NCBI GenBank assembly: GCA_022766945.1 | Contig: JALEOU010000069.1 | Coordinates: forward strand, 62,001-126,000 | DNA: 64,000 nucleotides | Reading direction: 5' to 3' | Source: Fusicatenibacter sp. | Lineage (GTDB): Bacteria; Bacillota; Clostridia; Lachnospirales; Lachnospiraceae | Part shown: positions 1 through 10,174 of the stretch, one piece after another | Position numbering within the stretch: position 1 is the stretch's first letter | Layout of the letters: each line of letters starts with the position of its first letter | Position numbers and translations under genes: made by a program | The notes under the pieces: model-generated | What the model was told of the DNA's origin: nothing | What the model saw: the letters and a program-made list of their open reading frames with translations, nothing else | Database searches by the model: none

Positions 1-442
1 CAATTCCAAGGTCAATCAAATACTGCCTTATATTTGCATACGACGCACCATTTTGAAATTCCCGGATCCCGGAATCCGGATATGCCATACCTCGCACTAT
101 GATACCAAATTGCTCCTCCAGTTCCGTTCTGCACTCCAGAATATCTCTGATACCATCTATTGCGCGCAGTTTTCCCGGCGCCCGATGATATTTTCCATGA
201 ACGGCAATTTCATGTCCTGTCCCGAGAAGATACCGGGAAACTTCCTGTGCATTCAAATGAAAACCGTCCGGACTGCTCAAAAGATAGCCGCTATTGATAT
301 TAAATGTCACTTTCATATGATACTGATTCACAATCTCCGCCAGTCTGAGATCAAAACAGCTCCCATCATCATAGCTCAGCGTTACTGCCTTTGTCTTTCC
401 TCCCGGAAACCGCAAAAAACGATACTTTCTGATTTTCTCCAT
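1..442 (-). CDS. Polysaccharide deacetylase family protein (3' end beyond window)
   Basis: Minus-strand translation from ATG at 442: MEKIRKYRFLRFPGGKTKAVTLSYDDGSCFDLRLAEIVNQYHMKVTFNINSGYLL...GHEIAVHG; the TLSYDDG and HEIAVHG motifs are NodB-type. Open to the window edge. Confidence 0.85.
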   Translation of the reverse strand, partial: MEKIRKYRFLRFPGGKTKAVTLSYDDGSCFDLRLAEIVNQYHMKVTFNINSGYLLSSPDGFHLNAQEVSRYLLGTGHEIAVHGKYHRAPGKLRAIDGIRDILECRTELEEQFGIIVRGMAYPDSGIREFQNGASYANIRQYLIDLGI

Positions 443-675
443 CAGCACATGCCTCCTCTGTTCATCTGCCCTTATTTTATCTCCATCCCATGTCAACAGC
501 AATACGAATTATTACTCTTACCTCTCCAAAGGCATGGAAAAGATAGCACTGCACAACAAAAAAGATCAAACGTCCAAAAAAGCAAGGAAAAAATGTTTGG
601 CAATACCGCTTTTCTGAACACAGAAAAAAACCTTGGTCGTAAGTATCGGAAGCATTTTGTTTTATGACCGTAAGA

Positions 676-699
676 GTCCCTGGGCTTATTAAATTTTTA
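676..699 (-). repeat. Copy 1 of a short dispersed element (AAATTTAATAAGCCC[A/T]GGGAC on minus strand) just after the spoIIR stop
   Basis: gtccctgggcttattaaattttt matches 40711-40733 at 22 of 23 positions. Confidence 0.6.
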
Positions 700-703
700 T
701 AAA

Positions 704-1375
704 CTAGAACCAGTAGAACCCAAACGTAATTTTTGCATTCTTGAGAATATAATCATACGCATCATCACTCAGCACGGTTTTCAGCTGCTCTTCCCCTTCC
801 TCTTCCAGCACCGGATGCAGGGCATCGGAAAAACAGAGGGATGGATAGAGCATACACCACCAATTATGGCCTTTTCCTTCCCCAATTGTTACCTGCAGTG
901 CATCATAGGTGCCGGCCGGCAGAGTGTAATCTCCATATGTTTTTTCCGGAAAGTAACTTTTGCCAAGGGTTACCTGTATCGGATCACTGCTCCCGGCTGC
1001 CGCTGCCGCCTGATTCGCCGTCTCCTGCAGTTGGCACAACTCTTCTTCCAACAGTTTCTCTGAGGCAGTTTTGCTGCTGCAGCCGGATTCTTCCAACAGA
1101 TGGTTGATCTGTGACAGCAATGCATCCCGAACCTCAAGTTTGATCTGTTGGTCCCGAATAGTATCGCTGTTGGCCTTAACATGGAAGCGCACCACCTGGG
1201 AAGCGATTTCCTGCTGGACTTTGTGCTCCTGATCCGCAGCTTTTTCCATCCAAAGTGCTGCGGCAAATGCCGCAAGAATTCCGACGAACGCTGCCGGATG
1301 TGTACCCGTCACTTTTCTCACCTGATGAAACAGAGTTCTCCCTTTTGACCTGTTGTTTTGCTGTCTCTTCTCCAT
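704..1375 (-). CDS. spoIIR: Stage II sporulation protein R
   Basis: VVRFHVKANSDTIRDQQIKLEVRDALL and GDYTLPAGTYDALQVTIGEGKGHNWWCMLYPSLCF are SpoIIR hallmarks; N-terminal TM segment. Confidence 0.93.
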   Translation of the reverse strand: MEKRQQNNRSKGRTLFHQVRKVTGTHPAAFVGILAAFAAALWMEKAADQEHKVQQEIASQVVRFHVKANSDTIRDQQIKLEVRDALLSQINHLLEESGCSSKTASEKLLEEELCQLQETANQAAAAAGSSDPIQVTLGKSYFPEKTYGDYTLPAGTYDALQVTIGEGKGHNWWCMLYPSLCFSDALHPVLEEEGEEQLKTVLSDDAYDYILKNAKITFGFYWF

Positions 1376-1499
1376 GTTTTGCTCCTGATCCCCATATACA
1401 GGATGTCTGTTGAAACAGACACCATCATCGATAACAGTAGTTGCTTTTATAAAAGATCATGACCATTTTTTTCCTTCACTATTCATTCCGGCAATCACT

Positions 1500-2135
1500 T
1501 CACTGCGCCAGTCGAATCTGTTCTCCCCAAACGATAACTTCCGGCAATCCGGGCAGTGTTCCATAGTTGTACCACTCATAATAGAGATCCGCAAGTGTCA
1601 CCGGCTCTCTCTCCTTTGTCTCCCGATTTTCATACAGACCATTCAGATACTTTCCCACCGAATCCTCACCGGAACCATTGAGCACCATAAGTTTTTTCGG
1701 ATCTCCGGTCATAAAAACCAACGCCTGTCCTCCCAGATCCCGGTTTTGCTCCAGATATTTCAGCACCTCCTCCATCTGATTCTGTTCCAGAAGCAATTGT
1801 TCTCCAAAGATCACAGCCTGCACGTGTCCCAGATCCAGTTGGTATTCCTGCGAAAGATCGTAAAGCTCCCCGATTTTCTCCAGACTTTCCGCACGAAAAC
1901 AGGTTCCTTCTCCGCCCGAGCTTTCTTCTTCGCCGGTTCCCTCTCCGCTCTTGCCCTGTCCGGTCAGCACGGGAAGATCCGCCATCCCATAGATCACTTC
2001 ATACATACCCTCGCGAAAATCAAAAGAAACGGCCAGCGGATACGCCTTCTTCTCCGGCTCCACTCCGCCGCAGCCGCCAAATATCAGAACCAGAAGCAGA
2101 CACAGCCACACGACTCCTTTTTTCTTTTCTCTCAT
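1500..2135 (-). CDS. Short Ger(x)C-type spore germination lipoprotein
   Basis: Lipoprotein-like signal (LLLVLIFGGCGG), AVSFDFREGMYEVIYGMADL, position after GerAB-like permease; only 211 aa. Confidence 0.7.
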   Translation of the reverse strand: MREKKKGVVWLCLLLVLIFGGCGGVEPEKKAYPLAVSFDFREGMYEVIYGMADLPVLTGQGKSGEGTGEEESSGGEGTCFRAESLEKIGELYDLSQEYQLDLGHVQAVIFGEQLLLEQNQMEEVLKYLEQNRDLGGQALVFMTGDPKKLMVLNGSGEDSVGKYLNGLYENRETKEREPVTLADLYYEWYNYGTLPGLPEVIVWGEQIRLAQ

Positions 2136-2141
2136 CCCCGA

Positions 2142-3227
2142 TCACTCTCCTTTTTTTTGCATACGCCCGGCAATGGTAAGGATGACTGTCAATCCAAGAA
2201 ACACCGGAAGATACAGGTATCGAACCGCATCCTCATACAATGCCTGCAGTTGATATCTCCCGCCGGAACCAAATGCCAGAAGCCAGATACCTGCTCCCAG
2301 CAAAAGCCGGGCAATACCTCTTTTTTGCGTCAGGTCCCCGTAAAAGAGAAGACTCCCGAGGGAAAACAGCAGTGCGCAAAGCAAAACTGCCATCCAGATG
2401 ACATCGAAGCGTTCCAGAAAGCCCCCTGGCAGATTTGTCCCGCTCATGAGAAGCAGCACCGGATCCTGTCTCTTTGCAGCGCCTTCCGTTCCCAGTGTTC
2501 CCATCAGAATCACTCCAAACCCCAAAACCAAAAGCAGCAGCTTTCCGATCCCTCTGCGCAGCGGTTTCACCACACTTTTGTTCCTCTCTACTTTTGGGAG
2601 CAAAAAGGGCAAAAAACCGACGATTATCCCCACCTGAAGTGTCTCCAACACCCCTTTTCCGATTTTTTTCCACACAATTGTCCCACCAGAGCTTTTTGCT
2701 TCCTCCTGCATCTGCTTTGCTGATTGTACATATGCGTCCCATCGAACCTGCCCCAGAGCAAAAAACAGAAGCAGAACAACGCTCCAGAATACCCAGGGAT
2801 AGAGTGCCTCCGCCAACCGGGCTCTTTTCTGCACCTTGCCGTTCATTCCCAGAAAGACAGCCAGAAGAATCAAAAAACCCAGCCATTCCTTTCCGACTCC
2901 CTCCAGCAGATAGGAACCGGACAGATCCGTCATCCTCTCCAGAAGACAGCCTCCGGCCAGCAAAAGATACGAAAAATAGATCAGGCGAATCAGGCTGCCT
3001 GCAGCAGCGCCCACAAAAGCATCCAGATGATGATACACATTTTCCAGTCTCACCAGAAAAAAGATCCAGCACATCAAACCCAGGCCGCCCAGCAAAATGC
3101 CAACCAGCTCCGCATAGCCGCCCATTGCGCCTCTGCCCGAAAGCAGCCAGAAAAAAGGGCCAAGCAGTGTCAGCATCATCTGCCGCACAGCCTGTCGATG
3201 TGAAATTCTGCCGTTATCCGCGAACAT
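2142..3227 (-). CDS. GerAB/GerKB-type spore germination permease
   Basis: Multi-TM protein starting MFADNGRISHRQAVRQMMLTLLGPFF; overlaps the end of the gerA-like gene by 14 nt. Confidence 0.85.
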   Translation of the reverse strand: MFADNGRISHRQAVRQMMLTLLGPFFWLLSGRGAMGGYAELVGILLGGLGLMCWIFFLVRLENVYHHLDAFVGAAAGSLIRLIYFSYLLLAGGCLLERMTDLSGSYLLEGVGKEWLGFLILLAVFLGMNGKVQKRARLAEALYPWVFWSVVLLLFFALGQVRWDAYVQSAKQMQEEAKSSGGTIVWKKIGKGVLETLQVGIIVGFLPFLLPKVERNKSVVKPLRRGIGKLLLLVLGFGVILMGTLGTEGAAKRQDPVLLLMSGTNLPGGFLERFDVIWMAVLLCALLFSLGSLLFYGDLTQKRGIARLLLGAGIWLLAFGSGGRYQLQALYEDAVRYLYLPVFLGLTVILTIAGRMQKKGE

Positions 3228-4767
3228 CCTGATCTCCTTTCTCTTTCTGTTTCTCTTTTTCCATCTGCTCTTCCTCCGCTGCCATGCGAAGCCGTACCCG
3301 CTGCTCCCTTCTTGCAAAGACCGGACGGAATCTCATATTCCGCAGTGGTCCTCTCACCACCTGATCCCGCTCCCCTGTAAGTCCCGGCAATCCGCCTCCC
3401 ACAAACGGCATCAGATAAGGGATGCCAAAGCTGGTGAGCCCCGACAAATGTCCCAGGAGAACAAACAAACCCAGCACCATTCCAAAAATACCCAGATACC
3501 CTCCAAGGAAAATGAATCCAAATTTCAGCAGCCGAAACGGCGCGGAAAATTCTTCGTTTGGTATTGCGAAAGAACACAGTGCACTTAAAGCCACAACAAC
3601 CACTGCCATAGGGCTCACCAGGTTAGCCGATACCGCAGCATCACCGATGATCAGTCCGCCCACAATACCGATCGTACCTCCCAGGGGACCCGGCATCCGC
3701 ACCCCCGCCTCGCGTATCAGCTCAAATGCAAGTTCCATCAGCAGAATCTCGATAACTCCCGGAAAAGGAACGCCCTTTCGGGCCTCCGCGAAGGACAGCA
3801 GCAGATTGGTGGGCAAAACTCCCGTGTGAAATCTGGTGACTGCCAGATAACCGCCAGAAATCAAAAGTGCCAGAAGCATCGCTCCGTATCTGAGCAGCCG
3901 CTCAAAAGATGCTATATAAAAATGATGATACCGGTCCTCACTGACCTTCAGAAAACTGTCAAATGTGGTGGGGAGCAAAATTCCCACCGGGGAATTATCA
4001 CAGAGCAGCACGATTCTCCCGTTGAGAATCTCCATTGCCGCCCGGTCCGGGCGCTCTGTCGTCTCAAATTGCGGAAATGGAGATCTCCAGTGCTCCTCGC
4101 AGAGCTGTTCCGGAATGCCGCTGTCCAAAACCCCGTCAATCTCAAAGGAGGAAATCCGTTGTTTCATCTCCTCCAGAAATTCCGGATAAATCAGTTCCCC
4201 CGCATAAACCAGGGCAAGCACCGTATCCGATCTGACCCCGCAATGAATTTCTTCCACCTTCAGATCGGTTGTCCGCAGTCTCTTGCGAATCAGTGCCGTA
4301 TTGGTTTTCACCGAGTCGGCGAATCCTTCCCGGGATCCTCGAAGCACCTTTTCCGACTCTGCCTTCTGGACTCCCATATTCGGGTACCCTTTCGACGAAA
4401 TCTTGATGGCTCTGTCATATCCGTCCAGAAAAAAGATCGCATTTCCCGCCAGCATGGAAGTCATGGCTTCCTCCAGATTCCAAAACTCCGCTGTATCCGA
4501 AATTCCCAGCGCATTATCGGACAGAAACTGCGGAATCTGATCCGCAGGAATTTCCCAGAGATGATTGATCAGTTTTCCGATCACGGAATCCTCCAGTGTC
4601 ACATTGCTGATGGCCACTTCTACATAAACCAGAAGGGCATTGACCTTCTCCTTTTTTCCAAGCCGCATGGGTCTGATGATAATATCGTCACATCGGCTGC
4701 AGCATCTGCGAACATATTCCTCATTTTCCCAAAGCAGCTTTGAAACTTTCGTTTCCTGTTTTTCCAC
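3214..4767 (-). CDS. GerA-type spore germination protein
   Basis: GNAIFFLDGYDRAIKISSKGYPNMGVQKAESEKVLRGSREGFADSVKTNTALIRKRLR is the GerA family signature. Start placed at GTG (VEKQETK) after GGGAGG; the ORF extends to 4839 but would enter the upstream terminator. Confidence 0.92.
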   Translation of the reverse strand: MEKQETKVSKLLWENEEYVRRCCSRCDDIIIRPMRLGKKEKVNALLVYVEVAISNVTLEDSVIGKLINHLWEIPADQIPQFLSDNALGISDTAEFWNLEEAMTSMLAGNAIFFLDGYDRAIKISSKGYPNMGVQKAESEKVLRGSREGFADSVKTNTALIRKRLRTTDLKVEEIHCGVRSDTVLALVYAGELIYPEFLEEMKQRISSFEIDGVLDSGIPEQLCEEHWRSPFPQFETTERPDRAAMEILNGRIVLLCDNSPVGILLPTTFDSFLKVSEDRYHHFYIASFERLLRYGAMLLALLISGGYLAVTRFHTGVLPTNLLLSFAEARKGVPFPGVIEILLMELAFELIREAGVRMPGPLGGTIGIVGGLIIGDAAVSANLVSPMAVVVVALSALCSFAIPNEEFSAPFRLLKFGFIFLGGYLGIFGMVLGLFVLLGHLSGLTSFGIPYLMPFVGGGLPGLTGERDQVVRGPLRNMRFRPVFARREQRVRLRMAAEEEQMEKEKQKEKGDQDVRG

Positions 4768-4820
4768 TTTTTTTCGCACCTCCCGGCGATCTAAAAAATG
4801 TACATGTACTGGCATCAAAA

Positions 4821-4860
4821 AAATCCTGTTACAGAACATTTCAGCACTGTAACAGGATTT
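4821..4860 (-). terminator. Intrinsic terminator of the GntR gene
   Basis: AAATCCTGTTACAG / CTGTAACAGGATTT perfect 14-bp arms followed by T-run on minus strand. Confidence 0.85.
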
Positions 4861-4924
4861 CCCGTTTCACAGAATCTATACGCAGGGATTTCCTGAAAAG
4901 CAACACCCCTGCTTTCCTATCTCA

Positions 4925-5653
4925 TCATTTACTTTCGTTTGTCTTCCCGCATTTTTCTTCGCCATCTTCCAGATTCTGCATGCGCATGGAGTGCATAATG
5001 CTCTCCTGCTGCCGCTCGATATGCTCGCGAATCATCATCTGAGCACCCCTCGAATCTCCCGCTTTCACGCTGCGGAAAATGGCATCGTGCTCTTCCACCA
5101 GAGAACGGCGAACTCCGGAATCCTTCAGGTATTCAATCCGATAGCGGTACATCTGCTCCCGCAGATTGTTGAGCAGCTGAACCAGTCTTGGATTATCCGT
5201 CGCTTTATAAATAACATCATGATAAGCGACATCCGCCTCCGCCAGAGCCTGGAGGTTATTGGAATCCAGCAATTTTTCAAAGTTTCTCGAAGCGCGGTAC
5301 AGCTCTTCTAACTGCTCACGATTGATTCTCTGACATGCCAGCCTGGTCGCAAGTTCTTCCAGACCAAGACGCACTTCCAGCACATCCTTAAGATCTTTCT
5401 CTGTAATCTTCGCCACCTGCGCACCTTTTCTGGGGACCATGATCACCAGACCTTCCAGTTCCAGCATGCGGATCGCTTCTCTGATCGGAGTCCTGGATAC
5501 ACCAAGCTGATTAGCAAGTTTGATTTCCATCAGACGTTCCCCGGGCTTTAGCTCTCCCTTTAAGATCGCCTGACGCAGGGTGTGAAACACCACATCCCGA
5601 AGCGGAAGAAACTGGTAATCCTCCATCTTCATTCCGTAATCATTTATCTCCAT
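4925..5653 (-). CDS. GntR family (FCD domain) transcriptional regulator
   Basis: LRQAILKGELKPGERLMEIKLANQLGVSRTPIREAIRMLELEGLV winged HTH. Confidence 0.9.
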   Translation of the reverse strand: MEINDYGMKMEDYQFLPLRDVVFHTLRQAILKGELKPGERLMEIKLANQLGVSRTPIREAIRMLELEGLVIMVPRKGAQVAKITEKDLKDVLEVRLGLEELATRLACQRINREQLEELYRASRNFEKLLDSNNLQALAEADVAYHDVIYKATDNPRLVQLLNNLREQMYRYRIEYLKDSGVRRSLVEEHDAIFRSVKAGDSRGAQMMIREHIERQQESIMHSMRMQNLEDGEEKCGKTNESK

Positions 5654-6521
5654 GTCGTCCGCCCCCCGTTCTCGATACCGTTGTAAGGAATGTCTGCCTG
5701 GAAAGTCCGCTTTCTTTGAGCTGATCACAGGCATACTGCGCTTTTTCCTGATCATCAAAAATTCCAAAGACGGTCGGACCGCTGCCGCTCATCATGGCAT
5801 TAATCGCTCCATGTTCCATCATGTGTGCCTTAATCTTATCGATCACCGGATAGGCAGGACACGTAACGGTCTCAAGCACATTTCCCATCCGGTCTGTGAT
5901 ACCGCGCAGATCCTGATTGCGGATCGCCTGAACCATGCCGTCAATATCCGGATGACAGACTGTCTCATCCAGATGCAGATTTCCATAGACGAATTTCGTA
6001 GATACATTGATACCCGGTTTTCCGATCAGAACATAGCAAAACGGCATCTGTGGAAGTGCTGTCAGTTTCTCTCCGATTCCCTCTGCCAGGGCAGTTCCCC
6101 TCATCACACAGTAGGGAACGTCCGCCCCGATTCTGACACCGCGTTCCATCAGCTCCTGCATGGAAAGTCCCAGCTGAAAGATCTTATTGACCCCCACCAG
6201 CGCTGCAGCCGCATCCGAGCTCCCGCCTGCCATCCCCGCAGCCACCGGTATAAACTTGTTCAGCTGAATCTGAACACCCTCCTGAATGTCAAATTCCTCC
6301 ATCAGCAGATGGGCTGCCTTGTAGACAAGATTATTTTCATTACAGGGAAGAAACGGCAGGTTCGTCTGGATTCGGATTCCCGGTTCCTCACTTCTTAGGA
6401 TCTCCAGCTGATCATACATCTGAATCGTCTGCATGACCATACGCACTTCGTGATATCCGTCTTCTCTCTTTCTCACAACATCAAGGCCAAGATTGATCTT
6501 CGCAAGAGCTCTCAGTTTCAT
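5640..6521 (-). CDS. ispE: 4-diphosphocytidyl-2-C-methyl-D-erythritol kinase
   Basis: KINLGLDVVRKREDGYHEV, PVAAGMAGGSSDAAAAL, MSGSGPTVFGIF GHMP kinase motifs. Confidence 0.95.
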   Translation of the reverse strand: MKLRALAKINLGLDVVRKREDGYHEVRMVMQTIQMYDQLEILRSEEPGIRIQTNLPFLPCNENNLVYKAAHLLMEEFDIQEGVQIQLNKFIPVAAGMAGGSSDAAAALVGVNKIFQLGLSMQELMERGVRIGADVPYCVMRGTALAEGIGEKLTALPQMPFCYVLIGKPGINVSTKFVYGNLHLDETVCHPDIDGMVQAIRNQDLRGITDRMGNVLETVTCPAYPVIDKIKAHMMEHGAINAMMSGSGPTVFGIFDDQEKAQYACDQLKESGLSRQTFLTTVSRTGGGRHGDK

Positions 6522-6679
6522 AAATCGCACCAACTTTCGGGATAATAAAGGTTGTTTTTTGTATACATAAATAGTACTGGATTTCCTCACATTTTTCAAG
6601 AGTTTCTTTTCCCGGAGCAGCTACATCACTACTGTTCAGGCGATCTCCCGAAACAGCTGTGCAGTAATGCCGCACAAAA

Positions 6680-6740
6680 AACGCCTTATTTTCAAATCGC
6701 ACTTCCGTAAAGGATCGATTGAAAACGAGGCGTTTCTTTA
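6680..6740 (-). terminator. Long hairpin terminator downstream of the small membrane protein gene
   Basis: AAACGCCTcgTTTTCAATCG...CGATTTGAAAAtaAGGCGTTTTTT on minus strand. Confidence 0.65.
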
Positions 6741-6761
6741 CACATTTTATGAGTTGCCGGG

Positions 6762-6778
6762 CAAATGAGCCTGACGTT
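6762..6778. repeat. Copy C of CAAAYGAGYCTGACGTT dispersed element
   Basis: caaatgagcctgacgtt, 15/17 identical to 59158-59174. Confidence 0.5.
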
Positions 6779-6800
6779 GATTTTTGATTTGAATCTCCAT

Positions 6801-7157
6801 TTACAGTCTCATCAGAAGATAATCTGCGATACTGGCAACAACGAGAAAGGCGGCGCACAGAATTCCCAGCGCGGTTTTCGGCCCTATAACGGCAAAGTGG
6901 GAACGCCAGCCGTTATCCGCTGTAAATTTCTCCGGTTTTTTCCCTTTCGAAAGGAGCATTCCGGCAAGGAGGAACAATCCCAGAGAAAAAATCAGAAGAA
7001 GACCATCTTTTGCCGCTTCCAGACCGGATAAAGCTTTGTTCTCTCCGATCAGAAAACCGCCAAGGAACAAAAGCAGCGCCGCAGCGGCGGCGGCGGCAAC
7101 GCCGATCGCCAGGACTTTCAGACAATCATATACAATCTGCTTTCCCTTTTTTCTCAT
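6801..7157 (-). CDS. Small hypothetical membrane protein
   Basis: MRKKGKQIVYDCLKVLAIGVAAAAAAALLLFLGGFLIGENKALSG..., three hydrophobic segments; no family recognised. Confidence 0.6.
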   Translation of the reverse strand: MRKKGKQIVYDCLKVLAIGVAAAAAAALLLFLGGFLIGENKALSGLEAAKDGLLLIFSLGLFLLAGMLLSKGKKPEKFTADNGWRSHFAVIGPKTALGILCAAFLVVASIADYLLMRL

Positions 7158-7218
7158 CACTATCTTCTCTCCTGTTTCGTATCTGCCGCACATGGCTGCT
7201 GCTTTTTGTACCGCAAGA

Positions 7219-8199
7219 CTAGTTCTTCCTGCAGCGGTAACATGCTACATAATGTTCATTTCCAATATCGGTGAGCGGCGGCATTTCCTTTGCACACTGC
7301 TCTGTCGCATACTGGCATCTGCCGCGGAATTTACATCCCGGCGGCGTGTTGATCGGACTTGGAACTTCTCCTGCCAGACGAATCTTATTGGCATCTCTCT
7401 CCTGTTCAATCTCCGGATCCGGGATCGGAATCGCAGAGAGAAGCGCCTGTGTATAAGGATGCTGCGGATTTTCATACAATTCCTTGGACGTCGTAAGCTC
7501 CACCAGCGTTCCCAGATAAAGAACTGCCACACGGTCGGAAATATGCTTTACCATGGACAGATCATGTGCCACGAACAGATAGGTAAGTCCCATTTTCTTC
7601 TGAAGATCTACCAGAAGATTGACAATCTGCGCCTGAATCGATACATCCAGCGCGGAGATCGGCTCATCCAGCACGATAAACTCCGGCTGTACCGCAAGGG
7701 CACGGGCGATTCCGATTCTCTGGCGCTGTCCGCCGGAAAATTCATGCACAAAACGGTTCGCGTGCTCCATGGTCAGTCCTACCAGTTCCAGGTAATGATA
7801 AATCATATCCTGACGCTCTTTTTTGTCTTTTGCCAGATGATGAATATCGATTCCTTCTCCGATGATCTCCGCCACTGTCATACGCGGGTCCAGAGAACCA
7901 TAGGGATCCTGGAACACCATCTGGACTTTTTTCTTGAAATTCTGTTTCTCTTTTCCGCTGATGGTATGGACATCCTTGCCATCGTAAAGTACCTGACCGT
8001 CCGTCCTGTCATACAGGCCGATACAGGTTCGTCCGCAGGTGGTCTTGCCGCAGCCGGACTCGCCCACCATACCAAGGGTTTCTCCTTTATAAATCTGGAA
8101 AGAAACGTCATCCACCGCTTTGAGTGTGGCATTTCTGCCGACTTTAAAATATTTTTTCAAATGGCTCACTGAAAGGAGCACTTCTTTTTCCTCACTCAT
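7219..8199 (-). CDS. oppF: Oligopeptide ABC transporter ATP-binding protein
   Basis: GESGCGKTTCGR, EFSGGQRQRIGIARAL, LDEPISALD and C-terminal Cys-rich OppF/DppF tail; ATGA overlap with upstream gene. Confidence 0.93.
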   Translation of the reverse strand: MSEEKEVLLSVSHLKKYFKVGRNATLKAVDDVSFQIYKGETLGMVGESGCGKTTCGRTCIGLYDRTDGQVLYDGKDVHTISGKEKQNFKKKVQMVFQDPYGSLDPRMTVAEIIGEGIDIHHLAKDKKERQDMIYHYLELVGLTMEHANRFVHEFSGGQRQRIGIARALAVQPEFIVLDEPISALDVSIQAQIVNLLVDLQKKMGLTYLFVAHDLSMVKHISDRVAVLYLGTLVELTTSKELYENPQHPYTQALLSAIPIPDPEIEQERDANKIRLAGEVPSPINTPPGCKFRGRCQYATEQCAKEMPPLTDIGNEHYVACYRCRKN

Positions 8200-9224
8200 C
8201 GCTGTCCTCCCTTCAGATTGGGCATCTCCACTTTGGGCGCCATCGGATGATGCAGCCAGCATGCTGCCACATGGCCATCACCAAAATCGGTTGTTTCAGG
8301 CATCTCTTCCTTACAGATCTGCATACAGTACTTACACCTGGTGCAGAACGGACATCCCACCGGCGGATTCAGAAGATCCGGCGGAGTTCCCGGAATCGAG
8401 GCAAGCTCCTGTTTGTTTTCCAGATCCAGACGGGGTACCGACTGAATCAGCGCCCAGGTATACGGATGGCGCGGTGTGTAGAAAATGTCAGAACATTTAC
8501 CTTTTTCCACGATCATACCGGAATACATCACAGCGATATCCTGTGCGATATTTGCAACGACACCCAGATCATGGGTAATCATAATTACCGAAGTATTGTG
8601 TTTCTTCTGCAGGTCCTTGATAATATCCAGAATCTGTCCCTGAATGGTCACATCCAGTGCAGTGGTCGGTTCATCACAGATCAGCAGTTTCGGATCACAT
8701 GCAAACGCGATTGCGATCATAACACGCTGACGCATGCCGCCGGAAAACTCGTGCGGATACTGCCTGACACGCTTCTCAGGCTCAGGAATTCCTACCATGC
8801 GGAGCATCTCTACTGCTTCCGCAGCTGCCTCTTTCTTGCTCATATGTTTATGTACCATCAGGTTTTCCATGATCTGTTTGCCCACACGCATCGTCGGATT
8901 TAACGATGCAAGCGCATCCTGGAAAATGATGGCGCACTCGCCGCCTTTGTAGGCCTGCCACCGTTTTTTATCGTACTTGAGGATATTCTCCCCATTGTAA
9001 AGAATCTCACTGCCCTCTTTGATCTCACCCTGAGGTCCTTTGATCAGACCCATGATGGATTTTGCTGTTACGGATTTTCCACAGCCGGACTCGCCCACGA
9101 TCGCCAGGGCTTTACCGGTTTCCAGTTCAAAGGAAACACCGCGGACAGATTTCACTTCACCGGCATAGGTGTGATAGGAAACCCGCAGGTTTTTCACTTC
9201 CAGAATCTTACTGTTTTCGCTCAT
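8196..9224 (-). CDS. oppD: Oligopeptide ABC transporter ATP-binding protein
   Basis: GESGCGKSVTAKSIMGL, EFSGGMRQRVMIAIAFACDPKLLICDEPTTALDVTIQ. Confidence 0.94.
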   Translation of the reverse strand: MSENSKILEVKNLRVSYHTYAGEVKSVRGVSFELETGKALAIVGESGCGKSVTAKSIMGLIKGPQGEIKEGSEILYNGENILKYDKKRWQAYKGGECAIIFQDALASLNPTMRVGKQIMENLMVHKHMSKKEAAAEAVEMLRMVGIPEPEKRVRQYPHEFSGGMRQRVMIAIAFACDPKLLICDEPTTALDVTIQGQILDIIKDLQKKHNTSVIMITHDLGVVANIAQDIAVMYSGMIVEKGKCSDIFYTPRHPYTWALIQSVPRLDLENKQELASIPGTPPDLLNPPVGCPFCTRCKYCMQICKEEMPETTDFGDGHVAACWLHHPMAPKVEMPNLKGGQR

Positions 9225-9247
9225 TGGTTTTTCCTGCCTTTCCCATC

Positions 9248-10159
9248 TTATTGACGCAGCCGCGGATCCAGCGCATTGCGGAGTCCATCGCCCAGCAGGT
9301 TAAATGCCATAACAATCACACAAAGCACCAGACAGGGGAAGAACAGCTGGCTCGGATAGAAATCCATCGTCTGCTGACCCTGGGAAATCAATACGCCAAG
9401 ACTGATTTCCGGTGCCTTCAGACCGATTCCAAGGAAGCTAAGACCTGCCTCGGTGAAAATGAACTGCGGAATCGCGGTGGACGCATCCAGGATCAGAATA
9501 CTGAGCATATTTGGTACGTAGTGTTTCAGAATAATTCTTGATGATTTTGCACCCAGAACTTCTGCAGCGTAGACATATTCCGACTCACGCAGCTGCTTGA
9601 TCATACCGCGGACCTGACGGGCCGTGCTGCACCATGCGGTGATACTGAGTGCTACCAGAAGGGCAAACATGTTATTGCCCAGAACCATCATAATCAGGAT
9701 CGTAACCAGAAGACTGGGCATTGAATTGATAACCTCAATCACCCGCATCATGATATCATCCACCCAGCCGCCGAAATGAGCCATCACCGCACCGTAAATG
9801 GTTCCGACAACCATCTTCAGTGCCGTAGCCACCAGAGCGATCAGAATAGAAGCTCTCGCACCTACCCAGACACGGGAAAACAGATCACGTCCCATATTGT
9901 CTGTTCCGAACCAGTATTTTGCGCTGGCTCCCTGATTTTTTTCCGCAACATTCATACTGATATAGTCATAGCCTCTGATGTGCGGTCCGATGATTACCAT
10001 AATCACCATCAGAATCAACACGCCAAGAGATACCATAGCTACAGGGTTTTTCTTCAGTCGCCTCCAGGCATCCTGCCAGTAGGAGATCGTCGGCCGTTCA
10101 ATCCGGTTTGCTTCTTCCTGAGAAAAGCCTACAACTTTAAATTTATCAGGTGTTAACAT
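9248..10159 (-). CDS. oppC: Oligopeptide ABC transporter permease
   Basis: FGTDNMGRDLFSRVWVGARASILIAL and EAGLSFLGIGLKAPEISLGVLI. Confidence 0.94.
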   Translation of the reverse strand: MLTPDKFKVVGFSQEEANRIERPTISYWQDAWRRLKKNPVAMVSLGVLILMVIMVIIGPHIRGYDYISMNVAEKNQGASAKYWFGTDNMGRDLFSRVWVGARASILIALVATALKMVVGTIYGAVMAHFGGWVDDIMMRVIEVINSMPSLLVTILIMMVLGNNMFALLVALSITAWCSTARQVRGMIKQLRESEYVYAAEVLGAKSSRIILKHYVPNMLSILILDASTAIPQFIFTEAGLSFLGIGLKAPEISLGVLISQGQQTMDFYPSQLFFPCLVLCVIVMAFNLLGDGLRNALDPRLRQ

Positions 10160-10174
10160 CCGCTTTCCTCCCTC

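Noticed and set aside
53-667. 204-aa plus-strand ORF at the window start
   Set aside because: Antisense to a polysaccharide deacetylase fragment with TLSYDDG and HEIAVHG motifs.
1410-2723. 437-aa plus-strand ORF
   Set aside because: Antisense to the gerC-like and gerB-like genes; low-complexity, Gln/His/Phe-rich translation.
3826-4743. 305-aa plus-strand ORF
   Set aside because: Antisense to the gerA-like gene, which has strong family motifs.
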